DNA of 64,000 nt. It comes from Metallyticus violacea. Taxonomy: Eukaryota; Arthropoda; Insecta; Mantodea; Metallyticidae. A program made the translations under genes and the position numbers. The DNA lies in contig CM060841.1 of assembly GCA_030762175.1 (NCBI GenBank), positions 9,949,501-10,013,500 of the forward strand, written 5' to 3'. Position 1 is the stretch's first letter. Every line of letters starts with the position of its first letter. Of the stretch, positions 32,488 to 44,414 are shown piece by piece. The notes below the pieces were generated by a model that saw only the letters and a program-made list of their open reading frames with translations, was not told where the DNA came from and searched no databases.

Positions 32488-35270
32488 GAAGGATAAAACA
32501 TTATTAAAAAGTCACAGATTTGTAATCGCTGTATTTCGAACTGATTGAGTTCTTCTTGCCATAGAAGAACTCAAGCAGTTCTTTCTATGTGTTTTATTCT
32601 TTTCTGCTTTTCTAGTTATTGTTATTTTAGTTACATGTTAATATCTTAACAGTATTACATTATTTTTAATTTGTAATATATATGTTAATACTCTCAAAAA
32701 AGTGTGATTAAATACATCGATGTGTTTGCATATAAGTATATATCATGTAGATCTGAATGTATGTAGGTGTATTTTGATTGCTACAAGGAAGGTGTTAGCA
32801 TGCACGACCGTAAGGAAAATGTTTAAACTATCCACCATATATGTTCTCATATTTAAGTGTCTCTGTACAAAAACGTGTCCATCAAACTCCATATTCCTTT
32901 GAGAAATGGGTGCATTTTTATGGCTGATATCAACTTTCTAAGATGTGTAGGTTTGTTTTGTGAATGATTTTGTTTAATTTACCCCAAAGGTATGGAGGCT
33001 ATCTTTATTCAAACTGTAGTTCAATTTTATATTCTATGAATAATAGCAATCAAAAATGCTCGAAAAGATATGCAGAGACATAACTCATACGCTTCCCACA
33101 CAACTGATGTTGCTTGTTACACATTCGGCAAGCATGACTTAGTCCATCTTGAGATTAAATACAGCACGAGTGGTTTGTACTTGTTTGGCTCACCCAATTC
33201 GTTATAGCTCATACGTGTTAATGGGGCAGGCGGTAAGGTATTTCGTTATCTTAACCATGCCAGGCGGCTCCATTCTTCAGGGAATTTTGTAGCAATTTAA
33301 GTGTGCTAAAAGCAGATTTGACGTGTTGGGAAGATTACTAACCCTGTTCTAATTTACAAAAAGTAGAGTCATTTTGGAATCAGCTCAGTTTCAGAGAATG
33401 GTATATCACTACGGAATATATAAACGCCATCTGAAACACCAACACGAGAGGCCAAGCTCCCTACAGAATGTTTTCTGAGCGGAGCGTCTGGTATTCGATT
33501 TACGCAAGAACCGTCCTCCTGGCTGAGGTGGTAGAAAAATTTCCAAATTATTTTAGAGAAGAACAGTTGCTACAATGAGCATTAATCACGAACTTACGAG
33601 TAAAATTTTACTAGCTGTTCAACTTTGACTTGGTGATTTTTGTACTGTATTTATTTCAAATATTTTTACGTCTCTTCATTTTAGGACCCAAACTCAGAAA
33701 CTAAAGCAATTTTATAAACGTTAAAATGTAGCTTCTAATGTAGCCATTTGCAAATTTTTGAAAATATTAAAAGAACTATTTCACTCATGTGACGCCATCT
33801 TAAAATCGACCGATGAAACAAAAGAAAATTTTGTATTTTGACCAATCACATCCGGATTACGAAGTGAAATTATCGGAAAAAAATATCAAATCCGTTTTAT
33901 CACTATGTGCATTTGTCTTGTGGTCAGTGTAGCCAAATCTACACCTCCTATAATTCCTGAGCACGCATCACTGACCACTTTCCTAGAGGCGGTAGGGATT
34001 GGTAGCAATAAAAGCATGGACAATCGACAATCATAACGCAAAATGGAGAATTCTTCAAAGCGCTTTGGCGTTACGTCAAATGTGGAAATTAGTCTTATCG
34101 TTAAAAATTCCAGAGACACTGTATGTTTTTTTTTCTTTCAGTTGGTATTAGAAAATCGAACGGTAGCCATTGTAATAGTAGACTTTTGCCCATTTCAGTC
34201 TCACAGTTTCTTAATAGAATAGATATTCATAAGTATAACTTTTATACAATTGCTAATACTCCGTATGCGAATTTCATATATATAACTTTAATTCTTATTC
34301 TATTCATGAAATGGTCTTAAATCCGCATTTTGTTCTTCTCTTTTGGCATTAGTGACAATCGGCATTCTACTGTTACAGGATTGCTTGAAAAGGTTAAGTA
34401 CAAATATTACAATTTTATAAGCCAAGTTCAAAGGAATTATATTTAAATTCTTATTTTATTCGTGAAATAGTCGTAATAAATATCACTCGAGGGTCTGCGC
34501 TTTCCAGATAAATTCACACACTACAATCGGTTATCTCAGACCCTCTCGTGATATGACTTGTGATAAAATTGGCGTATTTTATATTTATATGCCTACATTT
34601 ATGTGACTTTTAATTTAAAACAAACATTTAGCCTCATGTCTGCGAAAGAGTTTGTTCAATATATACATAATTGACCGTGCTATTCATTAAAGCATTTTAG
34701 TATGTGATCAAGGTTTATATTTAAATCACTCACAGCCACGCTTCTTTCTCTTCTTGAGAACGTTTTAAAGGATTCAGAAATTAAAATTAGAGTAGTTTAA
34801 ATGTCGTGCTATTGCTACTTTTTTCGTTCTAGTAGTGTGACGAACCTTTAGCAGGGTGATAGACCTGTTACAGACCATCTGATTTTGAAGGTGAAAATAT
34901 GTGAAAATGTGTTTTTTTGTGTGTAAGGAGTAAAGAAAGGTACATACTGCAAGTGTTGCTAGAAAGAAAACTGAAATTTTCATATTAAGAATGCAACTTC
35001 TTTTCTCATTAGTATCCTTTTTAAAACAGTTTAGACAGAACAATTCTTTGGAAACAAGATGTCACGCGAATACCCTTATGACGTCAAGAGTTTGTGGCAA
35101 CAATGCATAAAACTAATATGGTGCACAGCGGGACGCTAGGTACAGTTCAGCGTCAACTGTACTGTATGGTTGATTCTAAGGCAATTTTGAGTCCATGGTA
35201 GAATATATCCCAACACTAATTAAACATTTACAGTTTCAAGGTAACTTCATAAAAGTGCATAGTATTCCCT
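32488..35270. other. No gene recognised
   Basis: 2.8 kb of AT-rich DNA. At 33520-33545 'gtcctcctggctgaggtgg' is reminiscent of a tRNA D-arm/A box without a B box after it. The open frames (33886-34119, 34774-35043) have no recognised motif. Confidence 0.45.
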
Positions 35271-35321
35271 TCTCTGTCTCTCTCTCTTTCTCTCCCTCTC
35301 TCTTTCTCTCTCTCTCTCCCC
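35271..35321. repeat. (CT)n microsatellite, imperfect
   Basis: CT repeats interrupted by TTT and CCC at intervals. Confidence 0.9.
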
Positions 35322-35439
35322 GAATTTAATGTAGTTTATCCTTTACGGTATGCTACAAGAATTGGCGATAGTAAAAAAGAGTTCTGGGATCTAAAATGCT
35401 AAAACCATGTGGTATTCTTCCTAAGAGATGAATATCAGT

Positions 35440-35535
35440 CTTGAATAAAAAGGTCAGCCAGGCAACTTGATCCAATGGAAATCCGAATCCGGGTCCGCAG
35501 TGTGAGAGCAAACACTTAACACAGAGGCTACCTTC
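35440..35535 (-). mobile_element. tRNA-headed SINE relic, minus strand
   Basis: On the minus strand 'gtagcctctgtgttaagtgt', 'tgctctcacactgcgg' and 'ACCCGGATTCGGATTTCC' have the layout of a tRNA head: D-arm, anticodon region, B box. The body downstream is not assignable to families A-E. Confidence 0.4.
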
Positions 35536-36189
35536 CTCTTATTAAGGTAAGAAATGATATCCTCAGTTTATATCTTATGTTAAACAGAAAAATAAAAAAA
35601 AATATTTGTTAATGTTTAATTTGAAAAAGAAAAAATTCTTAATGTTTGATGAGACAAAGAGTATTTAAAATTGAAATTTCAGAAAAAAAGCATAAAGCAC
35701 TGTAAACATTTTAACTATTTAGATATAGTTTGTATATTTTGATATTAGTTTATAATAAAGAAAGAATTGTTCTGAAAATGTTTAAATAATGGGAATAATT
35801 TTGTGATGCAAACCTAACAATAAATATTTTACGAATTAATTATTTTAATAGTTCATAACATAAAGGTCTCTTTTTATTTTATATCAAAAACAGGTTTTAA
35901 AAAATAAATATACAGCATTTAATTGCAATATTTCTTATATAAACGGAGAAAGAAAATGCGGTAAGCATACTTATTTCAGATGTCAAAAGTGTATGTAACC
36001 CTTATTGTGTGTATCTTTCTTTCACATATTTCAATTATTAGGCACTAAATATTTCACTAAATTATTATACCAGAGATAATAAAACGTGTAGGCATATAAA
36101 TCCAAAACAAAATAAATAAATGAAAATTACGAGGGAGAAGATGTCCTAATAGATTATAATTATTTGGTACTCCTAAATAGCAATGAAGG
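35536..36189. other. No gene recognised
   Basis: Extremely AT-rich, with no open frame above 60 codons. Confidence 0.5.
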
Positions 36190-36870
36190 GCCATTCAAGG
36201 AGCATAAAAATAAAATCTGGTAGGCAAATTCAATATTATTCTCCTCAGCTTCAACACACTTAGTGCGCTTCTTCTCCAGTGATTTAATCCCTTCGGAAAA
36301 CAGAAGGGTGGTTCTTGGTCCTCCAGCCAACCCCTTGACAACGTTATCGCCGGGAAATCGTTATCCGTGAAGGAATTTATGGAGATTTCTAAAGAGAAAA
36401 TAATCACTGGAGGCAAGATTTGTACCTTTGCGATGAGGAAAAGACACTTCTAGATGGTAACCTACGACCTGTGGAAGTTCTGCATTGTGCATTGTTGTGA
36501 AGGAGTAACACACCTAACAGCCGTGTCATTGTCAAAGCATAGGTTTGTGTACTTGTGTAAGCTTAGAGAATTCTAAGTCATATTCGGCATGGAACTTTTT
36601 CGGAGTGGGCTCGTGTTTAGTGAGGAGGCCATGTAGTGAACCCAGAACTTATTTTGTATAAGTAGGTAATCCAAATATTCTCTAAGAAGTCTCGCTTTCT
36701 TTTGATTGAATTTCCTACAGCAATCTCTATGAAGTTAACGTTCAAGTTAATAATGGAGAACTGCCCTTTATCATTCCAAAACAGATGATGGAGCATTATG
36801 GAAGCTATGACATTGAAAAGTCTAGTTCGTGGGCTATATCGTTGACTTTGACACAAAAAACTACCATATT
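36190..36870 (-). pseudogene. Decayed mariner-type transposase, C-terminal half
   Basis: On the minus strand 'VLLLHNNAQCRTS' (about 36474-36512) is the region of the second catalytic Asp (normally LLHDNARPH), with Asp changed to Asn. It is followed in other frames by 'ASSDYFLFRNLHKFLHG' (third catalytic Asp), 'WLEDQEPPF', 'SEGIKSLEKKRTKCVEAEEN' and 'NIEF', the typical C-terminal helix of mariner-type transposases. An upstream piece, 'FWNDKGQF', may be the 'FWDxxG' block. At least three frameshifts separate these parts. It differs in sequence from family 1, the irritans-like copy and the DD41D copy, so it is a separate lineage. No terminal repeats were found. Confidence 0.65.
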
Positions 36871-38549
36871 CGAGTCTTCATCTTCTGTAACATTTTCTGA
36901 GATTATTTACTTGCTATGTACCAAGACCGCCTCAACTGTTAGTTCATTAATACTAACAGCTTACTCGAAGGTCAAAGTACTTCGGCAGCAGCAAGGCACC
37001 ACAGATATCCTCTGTGCATTTCTCTTGCTCTTGGCCGGAAAATTTGTCTTCTGACAAGATTATCTGGATTAAAAATGGGACACAATTTTGTTTATACTCC
37101 ATTTCAATACTGACCCCTATTAGCTTACCTACACTTTATGATAATTATTGACATTGTTAACGCAAATAGAATCCTTCGCCCAGCACACATTCATGTTTAA
37201 CGCCAAAAAGAAATATCTGCATTAACATAAAAAAATAAAATAGTTCAGAATTTACGTAATCAGCTTACCAATGGCATTATAGACCGCAAATCTAAGCACC
37301 AGTTGAAATTAACAAATGACGAAAATATAAATGCGTCATTGAAAGAAAGATTTCACGCATCCCGAGGGAGGCAGCATTTTAAAATGTTAAAGCGTGCGTT
37401 GTTTATTTTGATATTTTCGTTTACACTCCGACTTTTTAACAGTGCTTGGGGCCGTTAGGGATGTGCAGGCAGTCCGCTCGCGGGAAGAGGAGGCGTGTGT
37501 TTCTTTGAGCTCTGGGTTGGATGCCCCTTGTGTCGGGATCAGGAACCTTTACCTCAGGGAACTTTTGGAATTTTGTGACTTGTCTGAGTCAGAGGGAAGG
37601 GAAGGAAATCTATAAAGCTACACGGAAACACTGCAGTTCTTACACCATTTATTTACACTTATTTTCAGAATACTGGATTGTCCGTGTGAGCTTGGAAATG
37701 TGGATTAGCTGATCACCTCTTCAAAACGTAATCCCGTTATTATTTTTCTGCTCTATCCCCAAAGGACTTGACGTTTCCCTATTGTAAAAACCACTCGTAT
37801 TATTAGCTTCTACAGACATAGTGAAAGAAAGATGGAAAAAAGAAAGGAGGCAGGAAAGAAAATAAGAAAGAAAAAAAGAAAGAATAAGAAAAAGAGGGAA
37901 ATCATGGAAAAAAGAAGAAATACGGAAGAAAAAAGGAGGTAAGAATGAAAGAAAGGTACAAAGCAAAACACTAAATGATGCACTAACGATAATGTAGCAC
38001 TTGCTATACCTAGAGGAAATGTAAACACAACATTTTTCTTCTCTATAGTTTTTATAAGTCTGAATGTATTTTAGCTACTTATATTGTACGGCCGAGGGGT
38101 GCATTTAAATGGTAAATGGTAAAAATTATTATGCGAACAGTTAATTTTAGTTGCTAGAATATTTTGTTCTTTTACATAGCTTAGTTGAATCAGAAAATGC
38201 TAACATTTAAATCCATTTGGTTTACCACTACCGCTGAGGACTTGATTTTACCGTGATGCAATCATCCGCTTAGCAACACAGAATTATGTTGAACTTAGGT
38301 TCCTTCTACACCTATCTACTTCTTTCTCATTGGTCACTATAATTCAAACTTAAGGTGTTGGTATACCATAATTGATGAACATTACAGCATAATATAGATC
38401 CCCTAGGCGATCCGAACCTATATTAAGAGGTCACAGAGCTTCAAAAAGTTTCCATTCCTTCACTCGTCGCCTGGGCTACCCTGTGCTGCTGTTGGCCGCT
38501 CTGCACTCTCGGCTCTTCGTGACATCACCCCTAAGATAAGGACCCTATC
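36871..38549. other. No gene recognised; purine-rich tract 37820-37960
   Basis: The plus strand at 37820-37960 is almost wholly A and G (GAAAGAAAG-like), which explains the Phe/Leu/Ser-rich minus-strand frames there. The rest is AT-rich, and 37441-37560 is slightly richer in GC. Confidence 0.45.
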
Positions 38550-38559
38550 GGATTTTAGC

Positions 38560-38867
38560 CAAAGTCGGTCCTGGTGGTGTAGTGGTTACCATGCTTGCCT
38601 CCTAAACCCAAGATCGCGGGTTCGAACCCGGCCAGGACCGATGGATTATTTCCGGGCGTAAAAATCCTAAGTATGGCTTCCTTCGGAAGGGAAGTAAAGT
38701 CGTGGGCCCCGTGTCGTACATTTACGGCACGAAAAAGAACCTCAAGTCTGAAGGAAAGGCCTCTGAGTAAAATTTGTCGGCCGTTTCACGCCCTGAGTTG
38801 AATGGGACGCTGATGACCCGAGCTGTTAAAGAGCGTCCATAAATCAATCAAAAAAAAAAAAAAAAAA
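38560..38867 (+). mobile_element. SINE A copy with target-site duplication
   Basis: The best-preserved SINE A. The tRNA-like head (TGGTGTAGTGGTTACCATGC; B box CGGGTTCGAACCCGGCC) has an anticodon-like loop 'CTCCTAA'. The complete body and an A17 tail follow. It is flanked by a perfect 10-bp direct repeat, GGATTTTAGC at 38550-38559 and 38868-38877, which is the target-site duplication left by LINE-driven retrotransposition. Pol III boxes are intact, so it could have been transcribed. Confidence 0.96.
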
Positions 38868-38879
38868 GGATTTTAGCAA

Positions 38880-39893
38880 TCCTATCATCACGTGTTAACG
38901 TAACCCTTCAGCAATCGAGTAGACCTTATAACCCATATACAATAAAAGAAATAGCAATGGCAGTAATACTTTTAATTAATTACACCTGTGAGTGCTCCTA
39001 CCTAACTCTACCCTCCTTTTAGCTCACACCATAAGTATGACAATGTCAACTGGTAACTCGCATAACTACGGTGTTTCAGCAACTTTTTTTTCTCTCATCT
39101 TAACCTTCCTGCAGACGTCCATATTTATTGATTGTTCCTTGTATAGATTTCGAATTTGGGCAGTCATCTTTCCATTTAAAAATGTGTTTCAGAATATTGA
39201 AAACGCCAGTATGTTTCTATAGTGACCTTGATATTCCTTTAACAGTGGTGTGTACTCCAGATAACTATACCAAAACTTCACTCCTTAGCAAGAAGGCGCA
39301 TCTTCTGGGCAAAAGCATCAATCTTTTGTACGAGTAGATTTCCTTTAGCAATAAGGCTCCTCTACAGAAAGTTTTATAAATAAAATTATAGTGTTCGAGC
39401 AGGACAAAGTTATTAATAAGATTTTCTGATGGTTGGAATTTTACATAGCTCTCAAAAAGGAATGGGTAAAGAAGACAAGGAATATCAAAATCTGCTTTCT
39501 AAAATGGATAAGTAGACTTCAAATAAGTTTATTTCTTAAACGGAGAAACAATTTATGTTTGCGATTGTAAGGGTAACAAGCTATCATAAATCACTCTGTA
39601 GCAACCTGACAAATACGTGTATAAATTACCATGAAGCATAAGTTTGTATTCGATCAATACTATTTAAGCTTCTTTTTATTTAAATTTGTTACTAAATTAT
39701 TATTATATATTATTATTATTATTATTATTATTGTTATTATTTCAGTTTTCTTTTCCTCCTATACTTTCCCCCCTCGTTTTTTCTCTTTGCGCTAGAAACG
39801 TATTAATATTCGCTCAGCATAGTTATATTTTGCGTAAGATTAACTAATGATCATTTGATATGGTAATATTTGTAATGATGGAAGAATGTATGG

Positions 39894-39932
<39 letters not shown>

Positions 39933-40255
39933 TATATGAATAAGTACTTCTTGAAATTAGTACATTTGTTCAAAATATCGATTTAAAAATATTTGGTACA
40001 AAATAAAATTATTTTATTTATAATTTTCTCTATTGCCCCTGACTAAACTCTGAGGAGCCCTAATTTTATTCCAGCAACCATCCTCATTTTCCCATTTTCA
40101 TCTCGTCGTTTGAAAGACGAGCTGCAAATCCAGAGAAGACTATGAGCCTGTCGATTTTGGTAGGTCTTCTGTGCAGCACTGAGCTTGTAGTTTTAATTTC
40201 CTCTTATGGCCTTGGAAACTATGGGGTGTGCTATCTTCGCTTTATGACCCACATG
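38880..40255. other. No gene recognised; microsatellites
   Basis: AT-rich. It holds (ATT)n at about 39702-39732 and a (TA)18 run at 39894-39929. No motif in the short open frames. Confidence 0.5.
39894..39929. repeat. (TA)n microsatellite
   Basis: About 18 TA units. Confidence 0.95.
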
Positions 40256-40259
40256 TCAT

Positions 40260-40535
40260 TATGGTCCTGGTAGTGAAGTGATAACCATACTTGGCTCCTA
40301 AACACAAGTACACGAGTTCAATCCCTGCCGCATTGATGGATTTTTTCGGGCGTATGGCTTCCTTCGGAAGGGAAGTAAAGCCGTGTCGTACATTTACGGC
40401 ACTAAAAGACTTCAAGCCTGAAAAAAAGCGGTCTCTGAACAAAATTTGTCGGCCGTTTCACGCCCTGAATTGAATGGGACACTGATTACCTGAGGTGTTA
40501 AAGAGCGTCCGTAAATAAACAAAATAAAAAAAAAA
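40260..40535 (+). mobile_element. SINE A copy, older
   Basis: The head is diverged ('tggtagtgaagtgataacca', B box 'CGAGTTCAATCCCTGCC'). The body has a small deletion after 'tttcgggcg' (the 'taaaaatcctaagta' block is missing) and a second one in the 'gtgggccc' block. The 3' end is 'gagcgtccgtaaataaac' plus A-rich tail. Confidence 0.88.
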
Positions 40536-40539
40536 GCAT

Positions 40540-41590
40540 AAATATGTAATTCAGTTCATGAATGATTATGGAGGCGGTATGCACTCCCTAGAGACTCTAG
40601 TGGTGTGTCTGTAGTTAGATGACAGATTTGACTTGTGGCACCTAAGGTTCATTTGTCACGCGCGAGGACACATAAATCATATAGGTTGAGGGGCTTCAAT
40701 TCGTTCCACCGCTTGTCTTTATTATCCTTTAATTTTATTTTTTAAAATGCTAAGCTATTATAATTTACAATTTGGTTTAAAATGCCATTTTCTTACAAAA
40801 AACAGTAACATAAACCTCAAATTAAGGAAATGAAAAGTTTACGACCAATAGTATGCAGAAGATTCGTGGATAAAATTTCAAATGAACAAATTACAGCAAA
40901 ACTTGAAATATACATAACTAGATTGAAACCGGTAATGTCACGTGGGTTGATTGTTTAGTTGTTACTGTTTACTGTATATACACAACATAATATAATATTA
41001 CTAATACTACAATAGCATATATTTTATATATAAAAGTATTATATTTAAGACTGTGTTACATATTAACAAATGTGCGTATATATTTCGTCTCGCAGAAACA
41101 TGCAAGGAAAACACCGTAAGGAAAAAGAATTGTTTTATGCAAATGGCAATGGTAAATGTGCCGGTTAATGAACAGGATGTTGTTATATACAGTTCGGTTA
41201 GTCGCAGTAATGGAGCGATAACTTCTAGAAGGCTTGGTCTTTTGTCATCGACAGCAGCAATAGTAAAAACCACCCCTGGATTAACAACGATCCTTTGTTT
41301 ACAGACTTATAAATAGAGCTCGGGGGTTTGAACGCTTAAAACGGGGTTTTAAACAGCTAAACTGTGGAAGTGCAGTAAAAATAATATTTAACATTTAATA
41401 CGTCTATTACTTTTCTGCACGTACTTTACATTAGAATTCTAGTTATAATTTTAATATTTCGACATCGTTTTAGCTGCAATTTACAACACCATAAATATTC
41501 TTGACTGTTTTAAAAAGCTTTAATCTTTACTTATATAATCTTGCGGTTTCCTGCGTAAAGCCACGTTTAATTTTGGAATATTATCACTCT
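40540..41590. other. No gene recognised
   Basis: AT-rich. Opposed open frames at 41007-41273 (minus) and 41053-41316 (plus) overlap almost completely and neither has a motif I know. Confidence 0.45.
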
Positions 41591-41601
41591 AGAAGTAGTA
41601 G

Positions 41602-41889
41602 GGATTTTTTTTAATGGTGTTTAACACCCGTTTTTACTACTGAGGCACCACAGGCGGTGGACACTGTGGATACATGAGATAAAATGATATATTGGGAAAG
41701 GATTTTATTTTAAGGAAGGAAACGTTCCAGACCTAACTTTAGGGTACATCCCCGGCTTTTGCCATTTATGAGGACGGAGAAAAACCTGGAAAAAACCTCA
41801 GTCTGGAAGGACGGTCCTGACGGGTTTCGAACCCCAGACCTCTCGCTCACGAGTCCGCGCCTTAACGACCTCGGCCACCCGTGATGGTC
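41602..41889 (-). mobile_element. SINE B copy with target-site duplication, minus strand
   Basis: A full family B copy read on the minus strand: head 'ACGGGTGGCCGAGGTCGTTA', B box 'GGGGTTCGAAACCC', full body, A/T-rich tail at the left edge. It is flanked by the perfect 10-bp repeat GAAGTAGTAG at 41592-41601 and 41890-41899, marking the insertion boundaries. Confidence 0.95.
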
Positions 41890-41899
41890 GAAGTAGTAG

Positions 41900-43190
41900 A
41901 TGATTTCAGGCGGACGGCTGATTGCTGATTGTCTTTGATTTCACGGGGTCCTAGTGCACAAAAGTATGATGTAATACATGCTAAAGTAATAACTTGTAAT
42001 TAATAATCATTATACGTTGTGACATACATCTCTTCTCCATTCTTACAATTATACAATGAAGTTTAATAAATTTTATACACATAATTAAGAGAATAAATTG
42101 TCACAAACATGTTATCCAAGTGATGAAAATGAACAGCCGTGTGTATAAAAAAGAATACATTTCCATTTTAATGCAATGTTTGAAAAGAGTGAACGTTTCA
42201 GGTTAGGTGCAATTAAAGCAGAAGTATTGGTCTTTCCTGTTTCAAATTCACATTTTATTACGTGTCTTATATAGATACAGAAATGTATCTTCGACATCCT
42301 TAATTTAATTCATTGAAATAACAAATCAAATCGGAACCAAGCTATCGCTCAATCATTCTCGGTAACTTCACTTAAAACACCGCGTTTATTACGTGGCAAA
42401 TGGTTGAATTTATATCACCTTATTGCCTGATGACCCATTGGAGCGTATGACACGCCCTTCTCTTCTAAATCTAGTCACCACGCAAACCGCTAGTAGTTAC
42501 CCCACTGAGCATGCGCAGTAAAGTCCCCTCCCCCCAACTCTTTCACGTGTATTTATATGATAGTAAGGACTTTGTCGCTAGGCCCATGCATAGCTAGTCG
42601 CTAATGCCAATAATACCCACCCCCCTTCTTCCGTGTGGCTCGCCACCAGTCATAACCTTAGAGCTATTATTTTTCAACTGCTAGCAGACGAGGTGATATT
42701 TCGACCACAACCATACTTGACTTGAAAAAAGTTTTCAAATTATATATGCAACAACGTGGGTGTTCCAACAGCGGTGCACACACCCCGTCAGTGGCTATCT
42801 ACGGTAGATCACACATCTGGCATCAGCTGCGGTTGAAGTGAGCGAATTATACGGTGTCCAAATGCTCTACATCTGACATTACCCAACTTATTTCTTTGAT
42901 TTTTTGTTATTCATGGTCTCAAGAGTAAATACATTCTTAAAGTTTAAAAAAGCAACATTTGAGGCTTTATATTCCTCAAGAGAGCAATTAGTTTCACTGT
43001 GTGAATTATATGTTGTACATAATGAAAAACAAATGCTTATGTGCACATTAATGAATATTATTAAACTACAAATTGCAACATTTTTAATGTTGTAGTGTTT
43101 TTATTTTATGCCTTCACAAACGGAAGATCCCATAAGTTTAATATAAAAAAAATAAATAAAATTAAGAAAACAATAATTATAATCTTTGAG
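41900..43190. other. No gene recognised
   Basis: AT-rich, apart from 42470-42640, which is mixed and contains 'gagcatgcgcagta' (42507-42520), close to but not a perfect NRF-1-type site. No transcript evidence goes with it. Confidence 0.4.
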
Positions 43191-43194
43191 CACA

Positions 43195-43490
43195 ACACTT
43201 CTTGGGGGACATGGGCTTACCGCATGACCGCTGCATCCTCTATTTTCGTCTTGCGACATCATTGACAAAGTGCAGTGTTACAAGGGGACATGTGATCAAA
43301 ATGTCGCACCGCACTGACCGCTTTCATAATCGAGGGACACTATTTTTTCATCAGATAGTTCTCCAATTATCATCACTAGGGGATGGATACAGTTCCAGAC
43401 CTCCCTAATCTCAAGAAGTGCTAGCGATCGAAACCGGGACCTTCCAGCCTGCAATCCAGTCAGCTATGCTAATCACTAGACCAAAGATAA
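43195..43490 (-). mobile_element. SINE E (tRNA-headed), minus strand
   Basis: On the minus strand a good tRNA-like head, 'TTGGTCTAGTGATTAGCATA' (A-box side) and 'TCCCGGTTTCGATCGCTAG' (B-box side), is followed by a roughly 230-bp body ending 'atgtcccccaagaagtgttg'. Only one copy is in the window, so it is a SINE by structure rather than by repetition. Confidence 0.5.
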
Positions 43491-44413
43491 GAACTATTTG
43501 TGAATTACGTCTTTAGGTAAAAGTAAAATGTGTGGAACTGTCAATTATAAATATAAAAATTCACTTTTAAAGTTAATTTCCGGGACCATATTGGGTTTCA
43601 AAAAAAGAGAGAAAGCGATAGTCATCTGTTAATGAAACAAAACTGTCATTATATTGTTTCGTACCTGCAGTTTGGTTTCTATATTTTCTTATAAGATGCC
43701 TAAAGGCTTGGAAGCGAACACCAGCAGTTTCTCTACAAATATTACATCAAAGAGCGATTTACTGTAGCGCTAACAAGATAACATGCTTGGCGCCACGTCA
43801 GCTGTAACTCAACAACCCAAAGGAAATTTATCCTTACGAGATTAAAAGGCGAAGTAGTTAATTAGAGCCACTTATAAACTCTTGTAGGAAATGATAGTTA
43901 CTAAAAAAAATAATAATAAAAAACTGGTGATTGCATGTCACGCTCGAGCAAAAGCTTCATTAAAGGAAGAGGAAGAATCTTACTGAGAAAAATCGCGTTA
44001 TTAAGAGCGATTACTCTTCATCTGTCGCATGAAGCGCGGGAAATGACTTGGTTCGTTTCTTCCATCTCTTGCCTTAAATTAAGCTCTTCTGTTCAAAGCC
44101 ACCGCGGCATCTCCCTCTCTACCACTAACGCTATCTTGTTTTCATTCATTAATGTAGCTACTAAGCTTTACTCTCTCCACAAGCCCATGCCCTTTGCCTC
44201 AAGGTAATGTGGCTTTCCTGCTATTGCATTTATCTCGCAACAAACGTTGTCTTTGCGTTCACATATGTGCTTTTAAATATGAATTTGGTTTTCAAAAGTT
44301 TCCAAACAAAAAAATAATCAACTACAGGTACCAGTATTCTCGAATAGGGTTAGAATAATTTTGTGTTGCAATTAACAATAAATAGCAAATCACTTCAACA
44401 GAAACTGAGGAAA
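43491..44413. other. No gene recognised
   Basis: The plus-strand open frame at 43935-44207 (90 codons, Ser/Leu-rich, starting MSRSSKSFIKGRGR) is the longest frame here that is not obviously a transposon. It lacks a recognisable domain, and the opposite strand reads almost as open. I would not call it a gene. Confidence 0.4.
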
Positions 44414-44414
44414 A

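Noticed and set aside
37721..38028. Minus-strand hydrophobic frames
   Set aside because: Same cause: an A/G-only tract on the plus strand (37820-37960).
42507..42520. NRF-1-like promoter site
   Set aside because: One mismatch to the palindromic consensus, no TATA or initiator context, and no coding region nearby.
43935..44207. 90-codon plus-strand frame as a host gene
   Set aside because: Ser/Leu-rich, with no motif, and the opposite strand is nearly as open. Not supported.
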